Source: Peptoniphilus_A sp050943655 (GTDB lineage: Bacteria > Bacillota > Clostridia > Tissierellales > Peptoniphilaceae). Taken from it: 7,173 bases of DNA. How positions within the stretch are numbered: the stretch's first letter is position 1; each line of letters starts with the position of its first letter. Below, piece by piece: positions 7,036 through 7,173 of the stretch. The translations under genes were made by a program, and so were the position numbers. The stretch spans positions 1 through 7,173 of the forward strand of contig NZ_JBMNPQ010000073.1 of assembly GCF_050943655.1 (NCBI RefSeq), read 5' to 3'. Below the pieces are notes generated by a model. It was not told the DNA's origin, did not search any database, and saw only the letters and a list, made by a program, of their open reading frames with translations.

Positions 7036-7173
7036 TTAAATATAATCTTTTTTGTTTTCTTCGTTTATCCTATTTACTTCATGGTCTGGTTCTAATTCAA
7101 AACCATTGGCAATGTTATTTGCCTTTTGAACTGCAAGCAAAATATTTTCGTAGCCAGTGCATCTGCACATGTG
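7036..7173 (-). CDS. [2Fe-2S] subunit of a molybdenum hydroxylase, C-terminal end only
   Basis: The last 45 residues of a protein whose 5' part is outside the window. They begin HMCRCTGYENILLAVQ, the second cysteine pair (CxC) and following helix of the all-alpha [2Fe-2S] domain. This domain is found in small iron-sulphur subunits of xanthine dehydrogenase, CO dehydrogenase and nicotinate dehydrogenase type enzymes. A charged tail of about 28 residues follows, ending KKDYI before TAA (7038-7036). Because the chain stops shortly after this motif, it is a stand-alone small subunit, unlike the fused enzyme encoded at 3857-1227. A separate FAD subunit and Mo subunit are expected further upstream, but cannot be seen. 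Which enzyme it serves is unknown. Confidence 0.85.
   Translation of the reverse strand, partial: HMCRCTGYENILLAVQKANNIANGFELEPDHEVNRINEENKKDYI

Noticed and set aside
7029..7046. Plus-strand TTGACA followed by TATAAT, resembling promoter boxes
   Set aside because: The spacer is only six bases instead of about 17, the orientation faces away from every downstream gene, and it overlaps the end of the FeS-subunit gene.
1..7173. CRISPR array, insertion sequence, tRNA, rRNA or phage genes
   Set aside because: No spaced direct repeats, transposase motifs, terminal inverted repeats or RNA-gene signatures were seen; almost every base is within the six minus-strand genes.

Overview
The window is a compact block of six genes, all on the minus strand, so it is transcribed from right to left. 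The DNA is AT-rich (roughly one third G+C by eye), with strong GGAGG-type ribosome sites, short gaps and Lys/Ile/Glu-rich proteins. This fits a low-G+C anaerobic Firmicute (Bacillota, Clostridia or Tissierellia, for example a Peptoniphilaceae-like organism). That placement is an inference from composition and gene content; no rRNA or tRNA is present.

Layout in transcription order: (1) 7173-7036, the last 45 codons of a [2Fe-2S] subunit of a molybdenum hydroxylase; (2) a 68-bp gap with a terminator-like hairpin; (3) 6967-5255, adenine deaminase (ade); (4) 5242-3872, a dihydropyrimidinase/hydantoinase-family amidohydrolase (hydA type); (5) 3857-1227, an 876-residue molybdenum hydroxylase with two [2Fe-2S] clusters fused to the molybdenum-binding domains, of the selenium-dependent xanthine dehydrogenase type; (6) 1180-467, YqeC; (7) 477 to beyond base 1, a MocA/YgfJ-type nucleotidyltransferase cut by the window edge. 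From ade to mocA the gaps are 12, 14, 46 and -11 bp, so these five genes look like one operon. No gene-free stretch exceeds 68 bp.

Taken together this reads as an anaerobic purine-breakdown operon that carries its own cofactor-maturation genes. Ade would turn adenine into hypoxanthine. The molybdenum hydroxylase would oxidise hypoxanthine or xanthine. The cyclic-amide hydrolase would open a ring further along. MocA would make the cytidylylated molybdenum cofactor. YqeC belongs to the accessory set that, with YqeB and an orphan SelD, marks hydroxylases carrying labile selenium. Neither yqeB nor selD lies in the window. The selenium assignment therefore rests on the XDH architecture and the yqeC neighbour, not on a visible selenium gene.

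The system type is known. The points most worth a second look are the substrate-pocket residues of the hydroxylase, a changed substrate-loop motif in the hydantoinase-like enzyme, the missing FAD domain, a second iron-sulphur subunit just upstream, and small RNA hairpins at two gene starts.
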